Shown: positions 37,266-46,217 of the stretch, in pieces
Numbering within the stretch: position 1 is the first letter of the stretch
Layout: every line of letters starts with the position of its first letter
Source: Flavobacterium faecale
Lineage (GTDB): Bacteria > Bacteroidota > Bacteroidia > Flavobacteriales > Flavobacteriaceae
Assembly: GCF_003076455.1 (NCBI RefSeq)
Contig: NZ_CP020918.1
Location: forward strand, 4,004,001-4,068,000
Direction: 5' to 3'
DNA: 64,000 bases
Made by a program: the position numbers and the translations under genes
Notes under the pieces: model-generated
What the model saw: only the letters and a program-made list of their open reading frames with translations
What the model was told of the DNA's origin: nothing
The model's database searches: none

Positions 37266-37316
37266 AGCCACTTCACTTTATCCAAAATATTTTAAATGAA
37301 TTTTAAATCTTAAAAA

Positions 37317-38210
37317 ATGATAAAACGCACCCTATTTTTCGGTAATCCAGCTTATTTAAGCACCAAAAATGAGCAATTAGTCATTTCTTATCCTGACAAG
37401 AGCCTAGAAACCAAAACGGTAGCTATAGAAGATATTGGTGTAATTGTTCTTGAAAACCAACAAATCACCATTACAAATGGTTTATTAGAAAAACTAACCA
37501 ATAATAATGTAGCACTGATCAATTGCGATCAATATCATTTACCAATTGGTTTGTTAATGCCTTTGAGTGGTCATACAGAACAAACAGAAAGATTTAAGAA
37601 CCAAATTAATGCTTCTGTACCGCTAAAAAAGAATTTATGGCAGCAAACCATTAGTTCCAAAATTTCCAACCAAGCAGGTTTGCTTAAGGAAAAAGGTATT
37701 CCTTGTCGCAAAATGGAAATCTGGGCCAAAGAAGTAAGTTCTGGAGATGCTCTCAATCACGAATCAAGAGCAGCTGTTTTCTATTGGGCTAATCTGTTTA
37801 CAATCGAAAATTTCACCAGGGGCCAAAAAGAAATAGCACCAAACAATTTACTTAACTACGGATATGCTATTCTAAGAGGAATTACAGCTCGGGCATTGGT
37901 GAGCTCGGGAATGTTACCCACACTAGGTATCTTTCACCGCAACAAATACAATGCTTATTGCTTAGCCGATGACATCATGGAGCCCTACCGCCCGTATGTA
38001 GATTTAATTGTGAGTAATATTATCGAAAATGAAGATACTATAGAAGAACTTACCATAGATATGAAAAAACAATTATTGAGTATTGCCTCTATAGACGTTT
38101 GTATAGATGGTAAAAACAGTCCATTGATGGTTGCAATGAGTCGAACAACAAATTCTTTAAATGAATGTTTTGAAGGCTCCTCACGAAAACTTTTATACCC
38201 TGTTTTTTAA
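37317..38210 (+). CDS. cas1: CRISPR-associated Cas1 integrase (type II)
   Basis: The 297-residue protein integrates new spacers as a Cas1-Cas2 complex. The N-terminal beta domain (RTLFFGNPAYLSTKNEQLVI) is followed by the helical catalytic domain with metal ligands E149 (NHESRAAVFYW), H207 (GIFHRNKYNAY) and E222 (DDIMEPYRPYVD). Length and motifs are those of type II-C Cas1. It lies 30 bp before cas2 and is apparently functional. Confidence 0.96.
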   Translation: MIKRTLFFGNPAYLSTKNEQLVISYPDKSLETKTVAIEDIGVIVLENQQITITNGLLEKLTNNNVALINCDQYHLPIGLLMPLSGHTEQTERFKNQINASVPLKKNLWQQTISSKISNQAGLLKEKGIPCRKMEIWAKEVSSGDALNHESRAAVFYWANLFTIENFTRGQKEIAPNNLLNYGYAILRGITARALVSSGMLPTLGIFHRNKYNAYCLADDIMEPYRPYVDLIVSNIIENEDTIEELTIDMKKQLLSIASIDVCIDGKNSPLMVAMSRTTNSLNECFEGSSRKLLYPVF

Positions 38211-38240
38211 TTTAATATAAGGAATGTTAAATAACGTATT

Positions 38241-38588
38241 ATGTATGATGAACATTACACACGTTTAAACCAATATAGAAGTTTGTGGATATTAGTATTT
38301 TTTGACCTGCCAACAGAAACCCGCAAGGAACGTAAAATAGCTTCTGGATTTAGAAAGAAATTATTAGACGATGGATTCTCTATGTTCCAATTTTCTATAT
38401 ACATGCGCTTTTGCGCTAGTAGAGAAAATGCCGAAGTACATACAAAACGTATAAAGAGCAACCTCCCAGAACACGGCAAAATAGGAGTCATGCAAATTAC
38501 TGATAAACAGTTTGGAATGATGGAACTATTTTACGGCAAAAAACCGGTTGATCCAGAAAAACCATCTCAACAATTAGAATTATTTTGA
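38241..38588 (+). CDS. cas2: CRISPR-associated Cas2
   Basis: The 115-residue ferredoxin-fold partner of Cas1 has its characteristic first strand [10 protein letters not shown] with D22 and [12 protein letters not shown]. The C-terminal tail QQLELF is typical of type II Cas2. It is the last cas gene, 115 bp before the first repeat. Confidence 0.95.
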   Translation: MYDEHYTRLNQYRSLWILVFFDLPTETRKERKIASGFRKKLLDDGFSMFQFSIYMRFCASRENAEVHTKRIKSNLPEHGKIGVMQITDKQFGMMELFYGKKPVDPEKPSQQLELF

Positions 38589-38703
38589 AAGTAGGACTTA
38601 GAAAACAGTAACCCCCTGATAACTAATACTATAATTATCATCTTTTTTTGAATTCAAAATAAAGCCATAACTCACAACATATCAAACGATTAAACCGCGG
38701 TAT

Positions 38704-41096
38704 GTTGGGAATTATAAGCTAAAATACAATTTTGAAAGCAATTCACAACGTATTCTGATATATGTATAAATCCATGATTGTTGGGAATTATAAGCTAAAA
38801 TACAATTTTGAAAGCAATTCACAACATATCTTTCAATTGTCTAAAAGTAACTAAGGTTGGGAATTATAAGCTAAAATACAATTTTGAAAGCAATTCACAA
38901 CATGTTCGTCCAGATAATTGGATTAGTATTAGTTGGGAATTATAAGCTAAAATACAATTTTGAAAGCAATTCACAACAGTAAATGAATCCTTAACAGTAT
39001 CAATTGGTTGGGAATTATAAGCTAAAATACAATTTTGAAAGCAATTCACAACATTAGGGGGTTATTCTTATTGGCTATTCGAGTTGGGAATTATAAGCTA
39101 AAATACAATTTTGAAAGCAATTCACAACCTAAAGTTAATCGTATATTCCGATAATTTTGTTGGGAATTATAAGCTAAAATACAATTTTGAAAGCAATTCA
39201 CAACACTACACCTACTTCTATCCTTGTTATGTCAGTTGGGAATTATAAGCTAAAATACAATTTTGAAAGCAATTCACAACTGTTCAGCAAATATACAAAT
39301 AACAATTGGAGTTGGGAATTATAAGCTAAAATACAATTTTGAAAGCAATTCACAACTGTTCAGCAAATATACAAATAACAATTGGAGTTGGGAATTATAA
39401 GCTAAAATACAATTTTGAAAGCAATTCACAACACTGCATGAGTATCGCATCCTTGCGGTAACGTTGGGAATTATAAGCTAAAATACAATTTTGAAAGCAA
39501 TTCACAACTTCCCTCTATACCTTTCATCAGCATATTCTGTTGGGAATTATAAGCTAAAATACAATTTTGAAAGCAATTCACAACATTATACCTACTTCTA
39601 TCCTTGTTATGTCAGTTGGGAATTATAAGCTAAAATACAATTTTGAAAGCAATTCACAACTTCTATAAAGAAGAAGAAAGTACAAAAACAGTTGGGAATT
39701 ATAAGCTAAAATACAATTTTGAAAGCAATTCACAACCCATATTGGGATGCAAACGGAGAAGGATTAGTTGGGAATTATAAGCTAAAATACAATTTTGAAA
39801 GCAATTCACAACTCAGCAGTTATTTTATTTAATGCTTCATTGTTGGGAATTATAAGCTAAAATACAATTTTGAAAGCAATTCACAACTAAAAACAATAGA
39901 ACCCGTAGTTAAGGGCGGTTGGGAATTATAAGCTAAAATACAATTTTGAAAGCAATTCACAACTATCAATTAGCTCTGGTGTTAAAATATCCGTTGGGAA
40001 TTATAAGCTAAAATACAATTTTGAAAGCAATTCACAACTTTTTCGTCTCCCCTTCTTACCCAATATTGTTGGGAATTATAAGCTAAAATACAATTTTGAA
40101 AGCAATTCACAACTGATAATGAAATACTATTAATATCTGTTACGTTGGGAATTATAAGCTAAAATACAATTTTGAAAGCAATTCACAACCTATTTTCACA
40201 AAGAAAACTTTCTATTTTAGTTGGGAATTATAAGCTAAAATACAATTTTGAAAGCAATTCACAACTATCAATTAGCTCTGGTGTTAAAATATCCGTTGGG
40301 AATTATAAGCTAAAATACAATTTTGAAAGCAATTCACAACTTTTTCGTCTCCCCTTCTTACCCAATATTGTTGGGAATTATAAGCTAAAATACAATTTTG
40401 AAAGCAATTCACAACTGATAATGAAATACTATTAATATCTGTTACGTTGGGAATTATAAGCTAAAATACAATTTTGAAAGCAATTCACAACCTACATTTA
40501 CAATCTCATAATTTTATTTTGTTGGGAATTATAAGCTAAAATACAATTTTGAAAGCAATTCACAACATAGAAAAGAATTATGTCAAGAGAAATAAGTTGG
40601 GAATTATAAGCTAAAATACAATTTTGAAAGCAATTCACAACAATCCATTACAAACATGGTCTGAAGTATTCGTTGGGAATTATAAGCTAAAATACAATTT
40701 TGAAAGCAATTCACAACTATTTTCGCCTACCACAACACCTGCAACCGTTGGGAATTATAAGCTAAAATACAATTTTGAAAGCAATTCACAACAGAAGCTC
40801 CTGAACTAAAAGCAGAACCTAAGTTGGGAATTATAAGCTAAAATACAATTTTGAAAGCAATTCACAACAGTACGCTTAAAGCAATAATAAGTATAAATGT
40901 TGGGAATTATAAGCTAAAATACAATTTTGAAGGCAATTCACAACTTGTTACGTCTAAAATTTATGCTCCGGATAGTTGGGAATTATAAGCTAAAATACAA
41001 TTTTGAAAGCAATTCACAACATATTGCACTAAATTCAATGGCTAAAATTAGTTGGGAATTATAAGCTAAAATACAATTTTGAAAGCAATTCACAAC
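38704..41096 (-). CRISPR. Type II-C CRISPR array, 32 repeats and 31 spacers
   Basis: The 46-bp repeat (plus strand starts GTTGGGAATTATAAGC and ends GAAAGCAATTCACAAC) occurs 32 times with 29-30 bp spacers. All copies are identical except repeat 30, with A to G at 40932. The anti-repeat in the tracrRNA shows that crRNAs come from the minus strand, spacer then GTTGTGAATTGCTTTC. The minus-strand repeat carries GTTG-N19-TATTTTAG, close to the flavobacterial promoter, so each unit may start its own transcript as in Neisseria. Spacers 8 and 9 are identical; spacers 17-19 recur as 21-23; spacers 7 and 12 differ at two bases. Confidence 0.97.
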
Positions 41097-41198
41097 GGAA
41101 AAGTACGTCGCCTTTAACCAGCCTCAATACTTTTCCGTTGTGAATTGGATGTTTAAGAGGCCAAAATGGCTTTAATCCTACTTCGGTGGGATTTTTTT
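41074..41198 (+). ncRNA. Candidate tracrRNA-like RNA at the array end
   Basis: After the last repeat comes a perfect 20-bp inverted repeat (41086-41105 with 41128-41147) whose right arm includes GTTGTGAATTG, the complement of the repeat end. A GCCA-aaa-TGGC stem and a UUCG-loop terminator follow. As in the tracrRNA, the order is repeat 3' half, a hairpin opening GGA and closing TTCC, TTCCGTTGTGAA (41133-41144), then terminator. The last repeat also has a plus-strand promoter-like GTTG-N19-CAATTTTG. Transcription is inferred, not seen. Confidence 0.5.
41174..41198 (+). terminator. UUCG-loop intrinsic terminator after the array
   Basis: AATCCTAC-TTCG-GTGGGATT (one G-U pair) is followed by a T-run. 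It stops only plus-strand transcripts, that is, the strand opposite to the crRNAs, implying a plus-strand RNA is made there. Confidence 0.9.
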
Positions 41199-41232
41199 AT
41201 TCTACACAATTACCTTTTTTAACAACTGTACC

Positions 41233-41378
41233 CCTAGCCCTGATTAAAACGGAATTCCTTATGCAATAGAATTGTATTTTTTCTTGACTATAAAGAGCGA
41301 CTGAAAGAAGCTCCTTTATGGTCGTAGAAAAAAACAAGGCTATAAATAAGAATGAAGTGGAAAGCAGGAAATAGCTCC
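41233..41378 (+). ncRNA. Flavo-1-like conserved RNA element, copy 2
   Basis: It begins CCTAGCCCTGATTAAAACGG and ends GTGGAAAGCAGGAAATAGC plus TCC, the same paired blocks as copy 1 at 27414-27517. The middle carries two AT-rich hairpins, including a long one around ACCATAAAGGAGC/GCTCTTTATAG. It lies between the array terminator and the convergent lactonase stop (41382). The open frame 41197-41445 overlapping it is not a gene. The Rfam assignment is from memory and unverified. Confidence 0.6.
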
Positions 41379-41381
41379 TTA

Positions 41382-42422
41382 TCACTTCAAAAAACAAACG
41401 CAAACCGGTGAAATCAGGCTGTCTGTTTGTGAAATTAGTTCGCAACTACCGTCTTCTTGGATTTTGAAGGTCATAATTTGATCCGAAATTTGATGGCAGG
41501 CGATTAGGAATCGACCATCGGGGGTGATGTTGAATTCGCGTAGTTCTTCGCCATGGGTTTTAAAATGGTGTTTGAGTTGTAGTGAATTAGCTTGTACTTC
41601 AAAAACTGTAATACCATCATATCCGCGGTTGGCAGCATACAAAAAACGTTCGTTTGGGTGCAAACGTATCGCAGAAGCAATTGGAGTTCCTGCATAGGAA
41701 GCGGGCAATGATTCGTGGAGTTCTACAACTTCCCAATTTAAATTCTGCTGCTCCAAAACCGACACTTGCCCTGTTAGTTCGTGCGATAGGTACCCTAAAG
41801 TTCCAGCTTTGTTAAAAACCAAATGGCGCACTCCGCCACCTGCCACGGTTGTAATATCGAGATCTGGTTTTGGCTGTAGATAGCTACTACCTAACTCGTA
41901 CACTTTTACAGTATCGATTCCGAGGTCAGGTACAAACAAGGTTTTTTGGTCGGGATGAAGCACGGCTTGATGTGCATGCGGTGCCTCTTGCCTACTCGCA
42001 TTTACACCTTTACCTGTATGTATGTGGTGACTGGCGTGAGGCATAATTTTCCCGTCAGCTTGTGTTTGGTAGTGTAAAACATTGCCTGAACCATAGCAGG
42101 CCACTACAATATGACCATTGCAATAAACCAAATGGCAAGGTAAACTGCCCGGAATTAATTCTTGATTTAAAAACGAAAGTGAAAAGTCAGCATGAATAGT
42201 AAATGCTTTTACAACTGCATCCTGTTCTTTTTCGGTGATGGTATACAAAAACCGATTGTCATCACTAATTGCTAAGTACGCTGGATTTTCAGTTGGTACC
42301 GTATGAACCAACTCAACGGTGCCCTGCTCATCGATATGAACAACATAAATTCCGTCACCGCGACCACCAAAAGTAGGCGTAAGCATATGTGTATATGATC
42401 CTATAAAAAAATGCATGTGCAA
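41382..42422 (-). CDS. Lactonase-family 7-bladed beta-propeller (6-phosphogluconolactonase type)
   Basis: The 346-residue cytosolic propeller matches the Pgl/YbhE lactonase family: FFIGSYTHMLTPTFGGRGDGIYV at the start, the metal/active-site region GKGVNASRQEAPHAHQAVLHPD and IRLHPNERFLYAANRGYDGITVF near the end. It probably hydrolyses 6-phosphogluconolactone in the pentose phosphate pathway, though some family members act on other lactones. The start may be M1 or M3. It is monocistronic. Confidence 0.85.
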   Translation of the reverse strand: MHMHFFIGSYTHMLTPTFGGRGDGIYVVHIDEQGTVELVHTVPTENPAYLAISDDNRFLYTITEKEQDAVVKAFTIHADFSLSFLNQELIPGSLPCHLVYCNGHIVVACYGSGNVLHYQTQADGKIMPHASHHIHTGKGVNASRQEAPHAHQAVLHPDQKTLFVPDLGIDTVKVYELGSSYLQPKPDLDITTVAGGGVRHLVFNKAGTLGYLSHELTGQVSVLEQQNLNWEVVELHESLPASYAGTPIASAIRLHPNERFLYAANRGYDGITVFEVQANSLQLKHHFKTHGEELREFNITPDGRFLIACHQISDQIMTFKIQEDGSCELISQTDSLISPVCVCFLK

Positions 42423-42792
42423 ACGGTACTTGGTGAGACAATATTTTAAAGCTAAAATATAACTTCTCTCTCAATTTCCAAAATTTAGTTGTTTACACAA
42501 AAGCGAAACGAAATAGCGGGAATTTAGTAGCTCCGTAACAACTTTTAACATTTCTTTTTATCTATATCAAGCTATAAAATCAACTTTCAGCAGGCTGAAA
42601 AGAGTATAGCGACTACATTTTAGTACGATAGCGACCATTTCTTTTACTAATAATAATAATAATAATGTCACTTATACTTTAAATAATAATCCCATCGTCC
42701 AACTCATAATTTAAAACTCATAACTCATAACTCCCACCCTCTCTATCAATTTAATTTTTACGTACTTTTACGATTCTAAAATCTCATCATAC
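42423..42792. other. 370-bp divergent intergenic region
   Basis: It holds the promoters of the lactonase (-) and rmuC (+) genes and a short AAT microsatellite (~42646-42665). GCGGGAATTTAGTAGCTCC at ~42514 resembles the 3' block of the Flavo-1-like elements, but the matching 5' block is missing. No gene is seen. Confidence 0.4.
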
Positions 42793-44193
42793 ATGTCGGC
42801 ACTTGTTATCAACTCTCTTATTTTTTTCATTGCTATTTTCCTTGGATTTATTATTGGTAAATTGCTTTCGTCTGCAAACTTTCGATCCGCAAAAAGCAGT
42901 TTAGACGAGCGCATATTAGGATTGCAGGCACAAGTTCAACAAACTAAAGAACAATTGGCAAGCGACAGACTCTCTTTCGAAAAAAAGCAAGAAAAAGTAC
43001 AGTACGAAAAAGAACAATTACGTCACGAAAAGGAAAGTTTGGTGATTCAGTTATCCAAGAAAGAAGCTGATTTTGACAATTTATGGGAGCGCAACAAAGA
43101 GCAAAAACAAGAAGTAGAACAGTTACAAGAAAAATTCACTAAAGAATTTGAAAACCTAGCCAATAAAATCTTAGACGAAAAGTCAACCAAATTTACCGAA
43201 CAGAATAAAGAAAACATGAAAAACATCTTGTCACCGTTGCAAGAAAAGATTCAGTTATTCGAAAAAAAAGTAGATGATACCCACAAAGAAAGCATTGACT
43301 ATCATGCCGCTTTGCGCCAACAAATTTTGGGACTTAGAGAAATGAATTTGCAAATGAGCAAAGAAACCTTGAATTTGACCAAAGCATTAAAGGGTGACAG
43401 CAAGATGCAAGGCAACTGGGGCGAATTGGTTTTGGAGCGTGTGCTTGAAAAATCGGGTTTAGAAAAAGACCGTGAATACCATGTGCAGCAAAGTTTTACA
43501 ACTGCCGAAGGCAACCGTGTATTCCCAGATGTGGTGATTAATTTACCCGATGGCAAGAAAATGATTGTAGACTCTAAAGTATCGCTTACTAGCTACGAAC
43601 GTTTTGTGAATGAAGAAGATGATGCATTAAAAGCTAGCTATTTGCGTGAGCATGTACTATCGATCAGGCGACATGTGGAGCAATTGGGCGAGAAAAATTA
43701 TCATGATTTATACCAAATTGAAAGTCCCGATTTTGTTTTGCTTTTCATCCCGATTGAGCCTGCATTTGCTTTAGCATTGAACGAAGACAATTCGCTGTAC
43801 AATAAAGCTTTCGAAAAAAATATTGTGATTGTAACTCCTGCTACCTTGCTTGCTACTTTGCGTACTATTGATAGCATGTGGACCAACCAAAAACAGCAAG
43901 AAAACGCTTTTGAAATTGCTCGCCAAGCGGGTGCGCTATACGATAAATTTGAAGGTTTTGTAACAGACTTAATTAAAATCGGAAAGAAACTCGAAGAAAC
44001 CAAAACAGAATACAGCGGTGCGATGAATAAATTAGTAGAGGGAAAAGGTAATTTGATTACAAGTGTCGAAAAACTGAAAAAGATGGGGGCAAAAGCCAAA
44101 AAGTCATTGCCCGAAAACATCATCAATCGCGCAGTAGCGAGTAACGATATACAGCCCGAAATTGAAGCATCAAATAGTTCAAATTCGAATTGA
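42793..44193 (+). CDS. rmuC: DNA recombination protein RmuC
   Basis: The 466-residue protein has an N-terminal membrane anchor (LIFFIAIFLGFIIGKLL, ~8-24), a long coiled coil (~35-130), then the RmuC nuclease-fold domain (GNWGELVLERVLEKSGLEKDREYHVQQSF, PDVVINLPDGKKMIVDSKVSLTSYERFV, FVLLFIPIEPAFALAL, VTPATLLATLRTI). E. coli RmuC limits inversions at inverted repeats. The C-terminal tail is Ser/Asn-rich. It is followed by YceI with no obvious link. Confidence 0.93.
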   Translation: MSALVINSLIFFIAIFLGFIIGKLLSSANFRSAKSSLDERILGLQAQVQQTKEQLASDRLSFEKKQEKVQYEKEQLRHEKESLVIQLSKKEADFDNLWERNKEQKQEVEQLQEKFTKEFENLANKILDEKSTKFTEQNKENMKNILSPLQEKIQLFEKKVDDTHKESIDYHAALRQQILGLREMNLQMSKETLNLTKALKGDSKMQGNWGELVLERVLEKSGLEKDREYHVQQSFTTAEGNRVFPDVVINLPDGKKMIVDSKVSLTSYERFVNEEDDALKASYLREHVLSIRRHVEQLGEKNYHDLYQIESPDFVLLFIPIEPAFALALNEDNSLYNKAFEKNIVIVTPATLLATLRTIDSMWTNQKQQENAFEIARQAGALYDKFEGFVTDLIKIGKKLEETKTEYSGAMNKLVEGKGNLITSVEKLKKMGAKAKKSLPENIINRAVASNDIQPEIEASNSSNSN

Positions 44194-44256
44194 TTTCACT
44201 TTCTTTTGACTTAAAAAAAGCGTAACTTTAAAGGAGCCCCCAAAAACTCTTTTATC

Positions 44257-44847
44257 ATGAAAACAAATCTACTCCTACTCACGCTCCTACTCTCCCAAAT
44301 CTGTTTTTCGCAAAAAACATTGACCGTATCCAATGCAACTGCTCAATTTGAAGCTTCTGTTCCCATTTTTGAACCTGTTGCAGCCAAAAACGAGCAGGTC
44401 GCCGTTGCGCTCAATACCAAACGAGGCTACATAAGCTTCTCTATCCCGATGACTAAATTTAGATTTGCAAGCAGTCTCATGGAGCAGCATTTTAACGATC
44501 ATTATTTAGAAACAGATCGTTATCCAAATGCAAATTTTAAAGGTATTATCGAAAACTTCGATCTGAATGCCATAACTGATTATCCGACTAACTATTTGAT
44601 AAAAGGTAAACTAAAAATTCACGGACAATCCAAAAACATTACGGCTACGATTCGTTTGCAACGTACTATGATAGGTTTTGTACTGACATCAAATTTTAGT
44701 GTTTTGACAGATGATTATAGAGTTGAGATTCCGTTTCTAATTCGAAATAAAATTTCAAAAACGGTAAATATAAGCATTGAAGTTCCCTTTCAAACCGAGG
44801 CCACGAACTTGGGAGCCATCACGGTACAAACAAAACCAACAAATTAA
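44257..44847 (+). CDS. YceI-family exported lipid-binding protein
   Basis: The 196-residue protein has a signal peptide (LLTLLLSQICFSQ) and a YceI-like lipocalin-type beta barrel: YISFSIPMTKFRFASSLMEQHFNDHYLETDRYPNANFKG, followed by GKLKIHGQSKNI. YceI proteins bind isoprenoid or amphiphilic ligands in the periplasm. The ligand here is unknown. The HFN..YLETDRYP motif region is well conserved. Confidence 0.88.
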   Translation: MKTNLLLLTLLLSQICFSQKTLTVSNATAQFEASVPIFEPVAAKNEQVAVALNTKRGYISFSIPMTKFRFASSLMEQHFNDHYLETDRYPNANFKGIIENFDLNAITDYPTNYLIKGKLKIHGQSKNITATIRLQRTMIGFVLTSNFSVLTDDYRVEIPFLIRNKISKTVNISIEVPFQTEATNLGAITVQTKPTN

Positions 44848-45238
44848 TAATTTTGAAGAAAAGTTAATGAATTTGAAAAGTCAACTATTACCAAATAGAA
44901 ATGAGCTGCTTTTGCACAAAAACACTTTTAAGCAGGTTCAATTAAGCTATATTCTATAGTGAAATTGCAATTATTTATAATGTTAAATCCTTGCATTTAA
45001 GGTTGATTTATAAAATTGTTACATTGAACTTGTCGCAATGTATACTAAAAGAAGTTTAGACTCCTGTCCCGAAGCTTTAATTCGGGACAGACTGCCTCTT
45101 TATTTGTACATGACTTTTAATTTAGATTATAATCGCTAATTTTTAGCGATTATAACTAATTTCATCCAATGTATAAAGTTCAGCACTTATACAGTGCTAT
45201 TTTTATTTTTTTTCGAAAGTGAAATAGTAATTTGAGGA
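44848..45238. other. Intergenic region with two strong hairpins
   Basis: CTGTCCCGAA-gctttaa-TTCGGGACAG (45064-45090) and a perfect 13-bp AT-rich stem TTATAATCGCTAA-ttt-TTAGCGATTATAA (45127-45155) lie between the convergent YceI and epimerase genes. Neither has a proper T-run, so they are structured elements or weak terminators. No gene is seen. Confidence 0.6.
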
Positions 45239-46153
45239 TTATAAGCAAGAACGAATTGCTGAATCAAGATTGATATATTTAAAGCGGAAGCCTAACTTTT
45301 CGACTTTGCTTGCTGATACTCTCCTGCCTTCTAAAACGATCACTGCAATTTTCCCCAACAGAAGACGCAATACAAAAGCGGGCACCGCAGGAAACCACAT
45401 TTTGTATCCTATAATCGCAGCCAATGTTTTCGAAAATATTTTGTTTGTGGTACTGTCTTGTATAGCCGCATTGTAAGCACCTTCCATTTCTGGTTTTTGA
45501 AGGGCTAGTAAATACATGGCACACAGATCGTCAATATGAATCCACGGCATATATTGCTTTCCGGAACCTAATGGAGATCCTATTCCCCATTTAAAAGGAG
45601 GAAGCATCTTTTTTAAGAAACCATCATTTTTGCCTAGAACCAGTCCAGTTCGTATTTTTACGATTCGGTTGGCATTGAGATGCATAGCATCTGCGGCAGC
45701 TTCCCATAGTTGGCAAGTTGTACCCAAAAAATCATTTTCGGGATCTGTGCTTTCTTTGCATATTTTAGCATCAGTAATAGCACCGTAATAGCCCACTCCC
45801 GAAGCTGAAATAAAGGCTTCCACCATTTTTCCATTCGCAGCCAAAACTGATTTGATCAATTCTACTGGTTCTACCCTACTGGCAATAATCGTTTTTTTTC
45901 TGCTCTCAGTCCAACGTCCACCAGCTATATTTTCACCAGCTAAATGGATAATGTAATCAGCTTCGAGCACTGCTTTATTGTCTATATATTGCGTTTCTAA
46001 GTCCCATTTGTAATACGATACTGCTGGTGTGTTTTTTCTTTTCGAACGACTTAATATACTTATTTCAAATCCGTTATCTACCAACAACTGCGTTAAGTGC
46101 TGTCCCACAAAACCTGTTCCTCCTGTTATTAAAACTTTCTTTTTCATAATCAA
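45239..46153 (-). CDS. TIGR01777-family NAD(P)-binding epimerase/oxidoreductase (SDR39U1-like)
   Basis: The 304-residue protein has a Rossmann motif (VLITGGTGFVGQHLTQLL), AGENIAGGRWTESRK and SGVGYYGAITD, all typical of the SDR39U1/YfcH group. The C-terminal DUF1731-like end PAFVLRLLLGKIAVIVLEGRRVSASKVEKLGFRF is complete. The substrate is unknown. It lies 64 bp downstream of the photolyase and in the same direction, so it is probably the last gene of the light-response unit. Confidence 0.87.
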   Translation of the reverse strand: MIMKKKVLITGGTGFVGQHLTQLLVDNGFEISILSRSKRKNTPAVSYYKWDLETQYIDNKAVLEADYIIHLAGENIAGGRWTESRKKTIIASRVEPVELIKSVLAANGKMVEAFISASGVGYYGAITDAKICKESTDPENDFLGTTCQLWEAAADAMHLNANRIVKIRTGLVLGKNDGFLKKMLPPFKWGIGSPLGSGKQYMPWIHIDDLCAMYLLALQKPEMEGAYNAAIQDSTTNKIFSKTLAAIIGYKMWFPAVPAFVLRLLLGKIAVIVLEGRRVSASKVEKLGFRFKYINLDSAIRSCL

Positions 46154-46217
46154 ATGTATTTAGTGCATTCCCATTTATCCTAAGATTAACTAAAAGTAGC
46201 TGATCGATTATTATTTT

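Noticed and set aside
40172..40809. Frames within the CRISPR array reading VGNYKLKYNFESNSQL repeatedly
   Set aside because: They are translations of the 46-bp repeats, not genes.
41197..41445. Minus-strand frame of 82 codons
   Set aside because: It overlaps the lactonase gene and the Flavo-1-like element and shows no protein-like pattern.
42500..42540. Third Flavo-1-like copy (GCGGGAATTTAGTAGCTCC)
   Set aside because: Only the 3' block is present; no TAGCCC..GAT..GCGG block within a suitable distance.
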